Origin: Zygnema cylindricum
Taxonomy: Eukaryota; Streptophyta; Zygnematophyceae; Zygnematales; Zygnemataceae
Assembly (NCBI GenBank): GCA_037447655.1
Contig: JBBHKE010002135.1
Location: forward strand, 498,001-562,000
Direction: 5' to 3'
Length of the DNA: 64,000 bases
Positions within the stretch are counted from its first letter, which is position 1, and each line of letters begins with the position of its first letter. Shown piece after piece: positions 32,920-44,659 of this stretch. The translations under genes and the position numbers were made by a program. The notes under the pieces were generated by a model. It was given only the letters and a program-made list of their open reading frames with translations. It was not told the DNA's origin and did no database searches.

Positions 32920-34480
32920 ACATTTATTTGTGTGAAAACTAGAAACACGTGAGGATGTCAAAATCGCGCCGCGCCGTATGATCTCGAGCATTTTGTGTTG
33001 TTCTTTGGTCTAAAATAGACCGCAGAAGCAACCCAAACTATCATGCAAGAAGCTAAGCGAAGCTAGGCCAATGAACAATCATTTGAAATGCATCCTCCAT
33101 TTAACATACAACAACATTTAGGGTTTCATGGAATAATCAACATAAATAAACCCTATGACAACATCTAAGGTTTGATGGAATAATCGACATAAACAAACCC
33201 TAGGACAAATGCATAAATAATGCATATCAAACAAACATAAAATAACATAAATAAATAATAACAAAAAGAGTCCAATCTCACATAAACATTAGATAAACAA
33301 AAGTATATCAATAAACATATTACTCAAATGCATGACCTAATCGGCAACCCTAAAAGTCTACATCTTCGGTCCCTACTTTTCTAACCAGCATTGATTAAAG
33401 TTCTAATGAAGCTCAAACCTATATATACACTTGTGAGCTGTTAACAAATCACTAAGTGTCAAAATAACCAACGTAAATTACATAACTGTCATTAAATAAA
33501 ACTAATCGTAAGCGTACACCTGAAAGTCAAGCAATCGTAAGCGTACACTTGTCTGCAAATACGACACATAAATTAAAGTGTCGATATCCTCATTAATCAC
33601 GTAAAATATAACTATTTTAATCAACACTAAATCATTAATTCAAATAAGACAAAACATTGATGCTTCAAATATTTACACCGACGCATCCAAAAATCCGCGT
33701 CATAAGTGACAACTTGCTTAGTCACTTGTCGATAAGTCCACGTAGTGAACCGACATCGCATATGTACGGTCCACTAGATAATGTGTCATAAAAACAATGT
33801 GGTCCCTTAAAAAATCGGCTGACGCCATCCGCCTTCCACGTGTACCACGAATCACTTGTCAAACAATCCGTACCATACAAATCTTGTCCGTACCGAAATC
33901 ACGTACTTCGTCATAAATGTCGCGTGTCAAATACGACGCTCCGTACCGGCGGCGTCACATTTAATAAATGCGGTCTGTCGCATTATGTTTCATATGGCCG
34001 GCGTACTTTTCAAATTCTTCGAATATTTCAAATCAAATCGCGAAGCGATCCGCCGTCCATTTCCATTTCGTATTCCGTATTTTTCGTACGCTTCTTCGCG
34101 TCACTTAATTTGTACTTTTTCGTCACCTTAAATTCATATTTCATATCGGATCGCTTCGCGATCCGCCGTATATTTTCAAATGTTTGTTCGCCCCACTCAC
34201 ACGTAACTTTAATTTTGATCGTACACTTACTCCCCCAATCCACAAATCCTTTCGAACCTCCACAGTATATAACGTAAATATATACGCACGAAACGTCGCG
34301 TGCGCATCAAATTTCACATACGCACGAAACTAAATCTTCAAAAACAACATTTTGTACGCTTACCTATTTTAGTGTGGAAATCTTAATTGCCGACAATTAT
34401 TACAGGGAAAATCACAAATAGGCGTTAATAATGCTAATTGTTTTTTAACCCTAATGATTTCATAACGATAATAGCAAATT
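32920..34480. other. AT-rich region, no gene recognised
   Basis: Contains direct repeats around AACAAACCCTA (33120-33210) and CAATCGTAAGCGTACAC (33500-33550). A near-palindrome, CGGATCGCTTCGCGATCCG, lies at about 34145-34165, with a partial inverse AATCGCGAAGCGATCCGCCG at 34037-34056. Open frames at 33840-34277 have no recognisable domain and overlap on both strands. Confidence 0.5.
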
Positions 34481-34487
34481 AGCGATT

Positions 34488-34650
34488 CACTGCGAATCCG
34501 TAATTATAGTAATATACGCTAATTGCCTAAACCCAAATTTTGACTCTATCTCCATAAATAAATTACATTATTCTAAATTATTCTTTACGTTATTTGAAGT
34601 ACATTTTGAATGAGCGTTAATAACTCTAATACAGTGCCGTTTTAAATAGT
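34488..34650. mobile_element. Miniature element M4, left part (interrupted by element D)
   Basis: Begins CACTGCGAATCCGTAATTATAG, close to the M1 end, and proceeds to the family core GTTTTAAATAGT, where element D is inserted. The rest lies at 47165-47396. Immediately to the left, GCAAATTAGCGATTC looks like the right end of another family member, so two ends abut here. Confidence 0.65.
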
Positions 34651-35168
34651 TGTTGAAATCACTAGATTTAGGTGAGATATTTTCCAGGTCTTAATTGATT
34701 ATAATAGCTAAAAGGAAAAAGCATAGGCAGCCTGCCTCCACCTTCTCTCTCTAGCCCCCATACTTGTTGTAGTCATTCAAGGAGAGAGAGGGCGGTGAAG
34801 CCATGGCTGCCTCAGCTCCATAGGGAGGACTAAAGATTGACCTAAGTCAGTCTCAACAAAAAGGTTGAGTCTAGCAGGACTTGATCCTCCGACCGGCAGA
34901 GCGAGGCGTACCCGTTAGCTTTTACCGGTTTGTCGTAGTAGTCCGTTAGGATACATAAGGTTAGATAGCTATTCAAACATTAAATAGATCGTTAATTTGA
35001 ATAACGGAATGACAAATTGAGGACATAGAAACTAGTTGAGTTTTACTACGCACGAAACAAATGTGCCAGACATTTTATATTTTGAACGGCAAACATTTAG
35101 AGACGGTTTAGATCCAACGGCCCGCATCATCGCCCGGATCCCATAATGGCCGCCTTGGTGGTTTTTAT
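34651..35168 (+). repeat. 5' LTR of element D, first part
   Basis: Matches 46185-46675 of the 3' LTR: TGTTGAAATCACTAGATTTA, then CTCTCTAGCCCCCATA, AGTCCGTTAGGATACAT and GCACGAAACAAATGT. A Pol III B-box-like word occurs on the minus strand at about 34870-34885. Confidence 0.88.
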
Positions 35169-36166
35169 TGTTCTATTACCACAGTTGCAGGTGGAGGTCC
35201 ACCAGTAGTAGTAGATGTAGAGATAGACTTCAACAAAAGCTACCACAAATCATATTTAATAGCCAACTCTCATACATCACACAAAGTATTCATAGTCTTC
35301 AAATACACCAAAATCCACACTAATACAGTATCATATGAAATCTGCCAATTCCCAAAATTGCAGCCTAATTAAACTAGTATACCATAAGATACAACACCTA
35401 AAAGTTTCCCAAAAATTGTATGTTAGAGAGTTAGATCTCAACACTAGATAATTCTAATTTGACTAAGTCTTGAACTTTTATACTCACAAAGAGTATCTAC
35501 TAAAAACTAACTAATCAGTTTTCAACACCTGGGTCAACAGTATTGTACTGTACTACGACAAGGTACAGAATCAGTACGCTATTGTATTGTGGGTACGTCA
35601 AAACCGTATTTGACTACTAGAAAAAATTATTCTTAGTGGAATGCTAAATTCTAATTCTCTACGGTACAAACTAATATGCTTCAGATATACAAATAGTTTC
35701 CCGTACAGTGGTGTTCCAGGTGCTAAGTCAGTGGTGAATGCAAGCGTCTTATCGACTGTCGATAAAGTGGTTTATGTCACCTGAGGTCGTACAAATTGAT
35801 GAGTCATTTTGTGGTCCCGTGTGAATCTCGTCTGATGACTTGCTTCACATCTACAATCATCATTTTAATGTTGTAATATCATTCTCCCAAATAACTGGTT
35901 GAGTCCCCGTCCATCCGATTCTTCAACAGTGTTCGTCCGATGTATGACGCATGGTAAAGTATGTCGACGCCTTTCCGTGAAACCTGTATGATGTTTATAT
36001 TCTGACGCGTGTCCCTGCAAAAACTACATTACACTCAAAAAGTACTTTTGCTACTGTCACACTAACTAAGGTAAGTATTACAACTTTTCTAGACCAAAAA
36101 TGTTATAAGTACTTGGTCTCTCCTCCCAGCTCTATTTAGTGAGTATCAAGATTTCCTATTTTAGCA
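35169..36166 (-). repeat. 3' LTR of element E
   Basis: 998 bp, matches 40371-41370: GCAGGTGGAGGTCCACCAGT, CCCAAAAATTGTATG near 35410, GTGTGAATCTCGTC and CTACATTACACTCAAAAAGT. Ends in element orientation at ATAGAACA. Confidence 0.88.
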
Positions 36167-36229
36167 CTCCCCTAAATCTTTAAACTTACTTACTCACTCA
36201 ACCCTATGAAATCTCTGCAAAATTGCAAC

Positions 36230-37816
36230 TAAGGAGCTGGAACAGCTTTAGTCAACATATCAACCACCTTCTTTTCATCCGGTTAATAACTCATTTTTAT
36301 TAGTTTTGCAAGCATATTTTCTCTTACAAAGTGTAGTCTGACATCCATATGTTTGCTCTTAAAATGATGACTGGGGTTAAAGGCAGTAGCAATGGCTGCA
36401 TTGTTGTCATACCAGATATCCAAAGGACTGGTTTGTATATACCCAAAATCCAGCAAAGTGGCTTTAACCCATAGAAGTTGTTTGAGGACAGAACTGGCTG
36501 CCATATATTCTGACTCCATTGAAAACTGAGCCGTGACCTTCTGTAATTTTTTGCTCCAGCAGCTAGTTCCATTCCCAAAATTCAGAACGAAACCGGTTGT
36601 TGATTTTTGGCTTCGCATATCTCCATAGCTGGCATCGCTCCACGTTTGAAATTTTACCTCTCCTCCGAGTACAAGCTTGAGGTTTCGGGTACCTTCCAAG
36701 TATCTCACAACCTTTTTTGCTGCTTCCCAATCTGCTCTTTTAGGATTATGAAGGCTCGTACTTAAGACTCCTACAGCTGCAACGATGTCAAGCCTCGTAC
36801 AATTCATAAAATAAATAAGACTTCCCACTATTTGTCTGTATGGCTTTGTAGCCATAAACTCTTCCTCTTCTGACTCTAAGCTTTAACTAACCATTATGCC
36901 TTAGTCTGATTCACTCCCCTCCAACCTTTGCCTAACTTTAATGGGAGTTACAAATGCCTTCACATCCTTCATATCAAATTTTTCAAGCATGTTCGCTATA
37001 GCTTCTTTCTGGGATAGCCTAATCAATCTGTTATATCTATCCCTTTCAATTTGTTTGCCGAAAATATATTTAGCCTCACGGAGTTCTTTCATTTCAAACC
37101 TAGATCTCAAAGCTGCTTTAATACGGTTTATTTCATCTATGGATTTACTTATTAGGAAAAGATCATCCACATATACAGCGATAAAAAGAATCGCATCTTC
37201 CCCTTTTAGGATATATACTGAATGATTTGAACTGATTCTTTTGAATCCTAGATTAGTCATAAATTCATCTAACTTCAGATTCCATTGTCTATGAGCTTAA
37301 TTCAGTCTATACAGAGATTATATCAGTTTACAAACTGACTTTTCTTTTCCCTTTTCTTTATACATTTCAGGCTGCTCCATACAAATAGTTTTTTCTAACT
37401 CTCTATGCAAATAGGCTGTCTTAATATCCATTTGATGTATTTCCATGTTTTCTATAACAGCTAAAATCAACAAAATTATGACAGTAGGAAATCTGACGAC
37501 TAGGGAGAAGGTTTCCTCAAAGTCAATACATTCTTTGTGGTTGTACCCTTTGGCCACAAGTCAGGACTTGTACGATTTGATAGTGTTGTCTAGATTCAAT
37601 TTGACTTTGAAGACCAAGTTGCTTCCAATGGCTTTCCTCCCCGGTGGCTGGTCCACCAGCTCCCATGTCAATGCCTCCATAATCGACTTCATCTCATCGT
37701 TGGCCGCCTCAATCAAGTGGTTTCTCTCCGGTGATGAGAAGGCCTCTTTGATGGTCATAGGCTCCCTTGATATTGTAAGAAAGCAAAATGAGAACCGGTT
37801 TGCAGACGACTACTAG
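36230..37816 (-). pseudogene. Element E reverse transcriptase and RNase H
   Basis: RT from about 37760: TIKEAFSSPERNHLIEAAND, MEALTWELVDQPPGRKAIGS, then GYNHKECIDFEETFSLVVRF, MEIHQMDIKTAYLH and ILFIAVYVDDLFLISKSIDE with the YVDD motif. KRSRF..KEL.EAKYIFGKQ-type sequence follows. RNase H at 36855-36283: YRQIVGSLIYFMNCTRLDIV, WSDASYGDMRSQKSTTGFV, SMESEYMAASSVLKQLLWVK and YDNNAAIATAFNPSHHFK. Stops occur near 37560, 37300 and 36880. Confidence 0.87.
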
Positions 37817-38298
37817 ATCTTCTTCCCCCCGGAAATTTTGAGGTTGAAATGGTTGGCAATCTCCGATTTTGTGGTGCTGAAACCACTGCAGGATCCAAAG
37901 GTGTAGCAGTTCGTTCCTCCGGAGTGCGATGTAGGTGAGAAGGATCCGTAGTAGAAAAAGGCAGTGTAATAGTAGAAGGTGTACTTATGAGAAGAGGTTG
38001 CACTGGAAAATACACCTGTTGTTGATGGTGAAAGATGACAAACTCATGTTTCTGGTTTTTTATTGTCGCATTTATGACTTTGAACAGATCAACCGAATCT
38101 TGTTCATCTTTAATCTAAATATTCCGAGACAAATATTTTTTGTTTATCAAAGACATACACCCTATACCCCTTTGCATTATCATCATACCCCAAGAAAACT
38201 CTTGCTAAACCTTTGGCTTCTATTTTCCACTTATTTGGTGAGTTATCTAAAATATAACACTTATTCCCAAACACTTTAAAGTGAATAACATCTGGTAC

Positions 38299-39090
38299 CT
38301 ATCTTGTCCATAGCTCAAAAGGTATAGAGCTGACATATCTCGATGCAACTCTATTCTTTATATAGACCGCACAGTTTAGTGCTTTAGCCCAAAGTTTCAG
38401 ATCTAAACCTTTATCTGAAAGCATCAACCTAGCAACCTTTGTAACTGTCCTGTTTAGTCTTTCAAAAACTCCAACCTCTGTAACTGTCCTGTTTAGTCTT
38501 TCAAAAACTCCATTTTGCTCAGGAGTATATGGAACACTCAGATTGTGACTTATACCTTCATCAAGTAGAAATTGCTTCAATTCTGTTGATGTGTATTTAT
38601 CACCATTATCCCATATGAATGCCAAGAGTGCAACTCCGTGTAGTTTCTCAGCCCAAACTTTGTAGTGCTTCAATTGAGTGAACACTTCACCTTTGTTCTT
38701 TAAAAAATAGATTTTGGTGTACTTGGAGAAATCATCATTGAAAGTGACCAGGTATTGTACCCCTCTAGCCGATGGTACTTTTGAACCGGCGAGGACATCC
38801 GAATGAACGAGTTGTAGGACTTTTGTGGATCTGTTTTCAGACACCTGTGGGAATGGCAATTAATGAATTTTTCCTAGTGAGCAGCCATCGCAGGTTTTCA
38901 CATATTAAGATGTGAGAGAAACACCCGTAATTTTCCCAACATTCACCATCTTCCTCAAACTTTCATAATTGATATGTCCTACCCTCTTATGCCATAACTC
39001 ATTCTCAGATGACACACTGGAATAGAAAACATCTTTTTCTTAACATTCAGCCATGTCCATCCTGTACATCTTACTGGCATCTCGTGTTCT
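38299..39090 (-). pseudogene. Element E integrase with internal tandem duplication
   Basis: Pre-integrase CDGCSLGK-type sequence is at about 38870-38890. The core follows: LVHSDVLAGSKVPSARGVQY, FNDDFSKYTKIYFLKNKGEV, IWDNGDKYTSTELKQFLLDE and TPEQNGVFERLN. Thirteen residues (GVFERLNRTVTEV) occur twice in a row, encoded at about 38440-38515. The DNGGE motif reads DNGDK here. The duplication lies between the catalytic Glu region and the LMLSDKGLDLKLWAKALN block. Confidence 0.85.
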
Positions 39091-39092
39091 TG

Positions 39093-39480
39093 TTACTGTT
39101 TTTTTGCATAGCTTAGTACAACCTGTCTCCCCCCTTTAAGGGTGACCTCAAAACCCTTACTCTTTACTAAAGAAGTAGAAAAGAGATTTTTTTTTAAATT
39201 TGGAACATGTAAAACATTGTAGAGACTTCTTTTTACAGATTTTTGCCTCACATCTACAATTAGAGATACATCACCCTGGGCTGATGACTGGACACTCATG
39301 CCACAAACATAGTAGATATTTTTCGGATGAGTTTGCTTTAGATTTGTAAAAATGGCTTTGTCCCAGCACATGTGGGCCGATGCCCCGGTGTCCATGATCC
39401 ATCCACCGTCATTGGGACCCTCCATTGTTGCCGCCCTAGCAAATAACTCCGCATCCTCTTCATCATTGAAGCTTAGAGAT
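39093..39480 (-). pseudogene. Element E protease
   Basis: Reads GPNDGGWIMDTGASAHMCWD with the aspartic protease motif DTGA intact, then YYVCGMSVQSSAQGDVSLIV, KRSLYNVLHVPNLKKNLFST and SKGFEVTLKGGRQVV. It follows gag in the same or an adjacent frame; one shift lies around 39490-39500. This is the only protease motif in the window without a substitution. Confidence 0.85.
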
Positions 39481-39489
39481 GAATCAGCA

Positions 39490-40445
39490 TCATCTGCAAA
39501 GGCTGAAAAAAAATGCATTTCCTCGTGACGGATTGCCAGAAAAGCCTTCGTGAAATTGGCTTTGTTGCCATCTAGGCTTGTATAAAGCAGATTCATTTGC
39601 CTTTTTAAGTTTTGGACAATACCTATAACCATGTCCTTTTTCAGAGAAATGAAAACAAGTGTTAAAAGACTGCCTATTTGGTCTCTGACCACCGTGATTA
39701 AATTGGTTCTGAGTCTGGTTTAACTGGTTTTGATTCTGGTTAAATTGGTTTCTGTTTTGATTAATCTGATTTTTTCTCTCAAAGTCTATACTGAAAGCCT
39801 CTATTTTCTTTTCACCATTAAGGACCTTACATTTAGACTCTTCTTCTAGTATAAGATTGTAAGCTAACTGAAAAGTCCAGTTAGACATATAATGCCTTTT
39901 TAAAGCTGCAGACACTCTCGTCTTATGACCAGGGAGACCTCTAATAAGCAGAGCACCTTGTTGGAACTCTGGAAAAGTTCCACCAGCTGAAGTGTGTGCA
40001 TCAATGAGTTTCCTAAATTTATCACAATACTCGACCATAGATACCCCCGACTATTTGTAGTCTCTGATCCTGCGGCCACCAGAAGCTCCTCTAGAACGTT
40101 TGCCTTTTCATGGGAAGTTTTCAACGTAGTCCAGATCTCGCTCGCCTTTTTCATCTTAAGCCAAGACATAACCACATTCTTTGAGATACAAAAGATCAAA
40201 TTGTTTCGAGCAAGAGAGTTCTTTTAGACCAGCTCCGATCCGTTTGAGCAAGAGATCCATCCAAGACCCCATCAAGTCAACAGTTTCAAAAGATGATTCG
40301 ACCATAGCTGGCTAGTATGCATACTTATGGCCATTAAAAACATGAAATTTGGACGAAAAGCCAATAACTTGTTGTTCTACATTTACAATTGCAGGTGGAG
40401 GTCCACCAGTAGTAGTAGATGTAGATATAGACTTCAGCAAAAGCT
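39490..40445 (-). pseudogene. Element E gag, frame starting inside the LTR
   Basis: In phase with the LTR end (SISTSTTTGGPPPAIVNVEQ), through the primer site (QVIGF), then FHVFNGHKYAY. The expected LTR start ATG is AAG in both LTRs. Capsid-like parts include KKASEIWTTLKTSHEKANVL and AGGTFPEFQQGALLIRGLPG. A strongly repetitive Asn/Gln linker (QNRNQFNQNQNQLNQTQNQF) precedes the zinc knuckle CFHFSEKGHGYRYC, whose second Cys is Phe. Stops at about 40315 and frame changes near 40230 and 40050 break it. Confidence 0.82.
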
Positions 40446-41370
40446 ATAAGAAATCCTATCAAACAGCCAACTTTAACATTATACAAAAGTACTCATAGTT
40501 TCCAAATAACACCAAAATCCACACTAATAGAGTATCATATGCAGTTTGCCAATTTCCAAAATTGAAGCCTAATTGAACCAGTATACCATAAGATACAACA
40601 CTTGGAAGTTTCCCAAAAACTGTCCGTTAAAGAGTTAGATCTCAATACTTGATGATTCAAATTTGACTAAGTCTTTAACTTTTATACTCGCAAAGAGTAT
40701 CTACTAAAAACTAACTAATCAAATTTCTACACATGGAACAACAGTAGTGTACTATACAACGACATGGTACCGAATCAATACGCTATTGTACTGTAAGTAC
40801 GTCCAAACCCTATTTGACTACTAGACAAAATTATTCTTAGTGGAACACTAAATTCCAATTCGCTACACTACAAACTAATGTGCTTTAGATATACAAATAA
40901 TTTCTCGTACAGTAGTGTTACAGATGCTAGTCAGTGGTGGATGCAAGCGTCTAGCGGAGTGTAGATAAAGTTGTCCATGTCACTTCAGGTCGTACAAATT
41001 GATGAGTCATTTTGTGGTCCCGTGTGAATCTCATCCGTTAAATCGATTCACATCTACAATTATCGTTTGAATGTTGAAATATCATTCTCCCATATAACCG
41101 GTTAAGTCCTTGTCCATTCGATTTTTCAACATTGTTCGTCCGATGTATGACGCGTGGTAAAGTATGTCGACACCTTTCTGTGAAACCTGTATGATTTTTA
41201 TATTCTGACGCGTGTCCCTGCAAAAAGTACATTACACTCAAAAAGTACTTCTGCTACAGTCACACTAACTGAGGGAAGTATTACAACTTTACCTAGACCA
41301 AAAATATTTAAAGTATTTGGTCTCTCCATACAACTCTATTTAGTGAGTATTGAGATTTCCTATTTAAACA
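40371..41370 (-). repeat. 5' LTR of element E
   Basis: 1000 bp, aligned with 35169-36166. Its last ~60 nt encode the gag N-terminus in phase. It contains the Family I word CCCAAAAACTG (40612-40622), seen inverted as CAGTTTTTGGGAA in element A. Confidence 0.88.
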
Positions 41371-41856
41371 ATTTTTGGATGTTACATGACTTGGTGACTT
41401 GGCAAGGTTTCATTGGAAATAGTAAAACCCCGAGAGCATGAGGACAAGTCTGAAGGAGACAGACGTCCACTCCATGGCCTTGTCATACACCGGCCGTACA
41501 AAAAGTACATCGGCCATAGTACCTTTGTGTACTATACAGTCTTCTTACTGGATGTACATCAGTAGATAGGGGTTGTGAGAGGGGTTTAGAACTTAGAGGA
41601 TTGTGGAGGTAGCCACCTCTTTCTCAACAAGCTTGTATAAATATTGGTATTTTTCCCACTTGATAATTAATCGCCTGATTGGGCGTTTTCAGTGATTCTT
41701 TTGCTGTGGGCTCAAGGGAGTCTTGACCATACAATGGTGCAGTTAGATTGTCTATTTGCCTGCTTGGGTAGCAGCTGTTCTAGTTGAAAGTGGGATAGTC
41801 AAAAACTATCTAGAAGCATCTTGAATTTCGCTGTCCAATGGGGGACACATAATTAC
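41371..41856 (+). repeat. 5' LTR of element D, second part
   Basis: Matches 46676-47164: GGCAAGGTTTCATTGGAAA, GACGTCCACTCCATGG-like, AGCTTGTATAAATATT (a TATA-box-like sequence), TTGGGCGTTTTC, and GGGGACACATAATTACA at the end. Confidence 0.88.
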
Positions 41857-41861
41857 AAGTT

Positions 41862-42850
41862 ATGGGCACACCCTCTAGGGTGCCTTTCTTCAACGAATCT
41901 GGGTTCATTTACTGGGAAGCCATGATGATAACGGCATTGTGTGGAAAACAATACTGGGGTATTGACAGTGGACAAGTGAAACATCCATCTCAGGGAACTC
42001 CACCACGGTTTAGTGGAGTGAGGTTTTTTGCAGCAACATTTGCTCCAATGGAAGAGGTAGACGATATGGACAGTCGTGTGTCCAAAAATGGGAAAGGAAA
42101 GGAGACACCTCTTACTCCCATTGCCACGGCACCCGGAGCGGTGGCCGTGAAGACCTTGGAAAACGACATTCAAATGTCGGAGTACACCAACATGAATGCC
42201 AAGCATTTCATTCTGAGGCACCTCACTGAAGCTTTGGCTACCTCCTATCTTCACATCTTCAAGTCCGAAGAGTTGTGGATGACTTTAGTGGAGATCTACA
42301 GCGCTGGTACCATTCAGAAGCTTCAGCTGACTCAGCAAAGGCTAAGGAGTGTTACTTACAAATGAGGGAAGATGTTAGACTACTGTAATGATCTCTTTTG
42401 TTTGTACATGGAGATGAAAAGTGTCGGATGGACAGGCATAATGAAGATGAAATTTAACACCCTAATCATCAAGTTGCCTATGGAATACAAAAACTTAGTG
42501 TACCAAGTGCAAGAAATGGATGATAATTCCTAGAAGTGGAACACACTGGTCCAAATGATACTCATGCAGGAGAACACCATTGAGATGCGTAAAGGAGGAA
42601 AGAGCGTTCAAGCTCTAGCTGCAAGAACCGACTAGTGGAGGAAGGATCCGAAGCAGCTGTACAACAACTTTAAAGGAGACCAATCTAGAGAGCCTAGGCC
42701 CCCCAAGGGTCTTTACCATTTCTTAAAAAAGTCGGGACACTTCATAGCTGATTGCATCAAGCTGTCAGAGCTGAGGCTCCAAGAAAACTGGGGAGGGGGT
42801 TTTTTCGGAGGGAAGAATAAGGCACTTGTGGTCACACGTGTCCAAGGAGA
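41862..42850 (+). pseudogene. Element D gag
   Basis: Starts at the ATG contained in the primer site (AGTTATGGGC): MGTPSRVPFFNESGFIYW, ALCGKQYWGIDSGQVKHPS, then TNMNAKHFILRHLTEALATS and FKSEELWMTLVEIYSAGTIQ. This is the same family as element C gag. The frame is open to 42365, then stops recur. The zinc-knuckle region (about 42713-42755) reads YHFLKKSGHFIADC: both first cysteines are lost. An in-frame stop precedes the ATG four codons upstream, so unlike family I this gag does not extend into the LTR. Confidence 0.82.
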
Positions 42851-42949
42851 GACCTAGGAGGACGATATCTTTGAGGAGGAGGATGAGGAGCTTCTTCTCG
42901 ACAAAAATTTGGAGGAGAAGGAGATCCCTCAAAAACAAAAGTGTGCTCT

Positions 42950-44170
42950 TGGAGCCATTTGATAAGCACCACACGAAGGATGGATCATCGACTCACGTGC
43001 ATCCGTGCATATGTATCGTGACAGGCAACTCTTCACTAAGTTAAGAAAGATCCCTACTGTAGAAATAGAGTATGGGGATGAGAGAGTAGTTACTACACAT
43101 CTAGTGGGCTCGTTAGATCTGAAAGTCTTAGGGGAGTGTAAGACTTCTATAATCACCTTCTCACATGTGCTCTATATTTCTCAGCTGAGTAAAAGTCTTT
43201 TGTCTACCTCTGTACTGGATGATAAGAGTTTTGATACCTTCACTAGAAAGGGAGTCTTTACAGCTAAGTATAGAGATGAAGTCTACTTCACAGCAGATAA
43301 GGGCAGCTAAGGAATGTTTATGCTGAACTTGAGTAATGAAAAGAAGAGTGCTTCCTATGGTGGTGTTCCAAGCTTGATGATCTGGCATAAGCGGTTGGGG
43401 CATGTGCATTTTTATAGGCTCAGGGAAATGAAGAATCTTGGTGTAGTTGAAGACATTGAGTTTGGGGATAATGAAATGATAGATGATTGTAGGGGCTGTG
43501 CCAAAGGTAAGGCTCACAAACTTCTCTTTCCCAAAACTGCCACAAATAGAGGTGAGAAAGTATTAGGTCTGGTCCACAAGGATATTTGGGGACCACCAAT
43601 AGTACCTTCGGTTTGGGGAAAGAGGTATATGTTGACAATTACTGATGACTGGACCAGATATTCTAGAGTCTATTTCCTAAAAACAAAGTATGAAACACCA
43701 AAGTACTTCAAAGAATAGAAAGTCTGGAGTGAGAAATTGCACAGAACCCCTATTGAGCGAATAAGGAGTGATAGTGGGGGGGAGTACACCTCTAATCATT
43801 TTGAGGATTACTTGAGAGATGAGGGAGTTCAGCATCAAAAAATTGTACAGAATAATCTAGAAAAAAATGGGGTTGCTAAGAGGTTAAACAGGACTTTGGG
43901 AGATAGTGTGTGTTGTATGTTGGCCGATAAGAAAATAAGAAGAAGCTTTTAGGCAAAGGCCATGAATTGTGTTAACTACATTAACAATAGAGTTCTCACT
44001 ACAACCGTTAAAGAAATGACACCTTAAGAGAGATGCGTTTAAAAGAAGCCAGATATTTCTCACTTGAAAGTATTTCGTAGTCAAGTATAGTGTCTTCACA
44101 CAGATAAGAAAAACTCGAAATTAGATGCTAAAGGGAAACCGCGATATTTTGTAGGATATGATGAGGATGT
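42950..44170 (+). pseudogene. Element D protease and integrase
   Basis: Protease block WIIDSRASVHMY (DSGA to DSRA) at about 42975-43010, then KIPTVEIEYGDERVVTTHLV and LSKSLLSTSVLDDKSF. Pre-integrase: LMIWHKRLGHVHFYRLREMK and CRGCAKGKAHKLLFPKTA at 43376-43540. Integrase core: HKDIWGPP, ITDDWTRYSRVYFLKTKYE, DSGGEYTSNHFEDYLRDE and KNGVAKRLNRTLGDSV. Stops at about 43309, 43718 and 43951. Confidence 0.85.
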
Positions 44171-44659
44171 CAAAGGATATAGAGTCTATGACTTAGCTAA
44201 ACAAGATATCTTTTCGGTAAAGCATCTAGTTGTCATGGATGAAGGAAAGTCATTTGATCCCTTCAAATACACTAAGAAGATAAGAATCAGTTTTGAGTCC
44301 GAGAGTGAGGAGGACTCGAATCTTCCCCAAATGGACACGAGTGAAAACGTTATCGCAGATTCAAGGGAGATCAAGATGGAGGAGATACACCGCGATCTCC
44401 TCATATCTTTATACACTCCGAGGAGACAGAGGAGGAGGAGCTGCAACCAACTCCCATGGCTAGGGAGCCGATGAGACAATAAGGAGGAACCTTAGACTTC
44501 GCACCATTCTAGCTTCTGAATTTGAGGGAGGATGAAGGAGCACCAAAAGGCTACAAGAAAAATAGGTTGCTCACAAGGTAACAAAGCTATCTTACCCTGA
44601 TGAGCCTCAATAATACTCGGAGGCAATGATAGTCCAGAGAAATACCGTTGGGTCACAGC

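Larger units (their letters stand above)
35169..41370 (-). mobile_element. Ty1/copia element E (family I), inserted in element D's 5' LTR
   Basis: 6202 bp; LTRs 40371-41370 (5', 1000 bp) and 35169-36166 (3', 998 bp). In element orientation the 5' LTR starts TGTTTAAATAGG and ends GTAGAACAACA, followed by AGTTATTGGC, a diverged primer site. Purine tract TTTAGGGGAG precedes the 3' LTR. It keeps the full copia domain order, including a normal DTGA protease motif and YVDD in the RT, and is the best preserved element here. It still has stops and frameshifts. Flanks are T-rich (TTTAT and ATTTT); a target duplication is uncertain. Confidence 0.9.

Noticed and set aside
34870-34930. Possible complete tRNA gene in the family II LTR
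   Set aside because: The B-box word is good in D's 3' LTR, but acceptor and T stems do not pair well, so it is reported only as tRNA-like.
35164-41375. A clean target duplication for element E
   Set aside because: TTTAT and ATTTT are both T-rich but not the same; the target itself was a T run, so the true duplication cannot be read.
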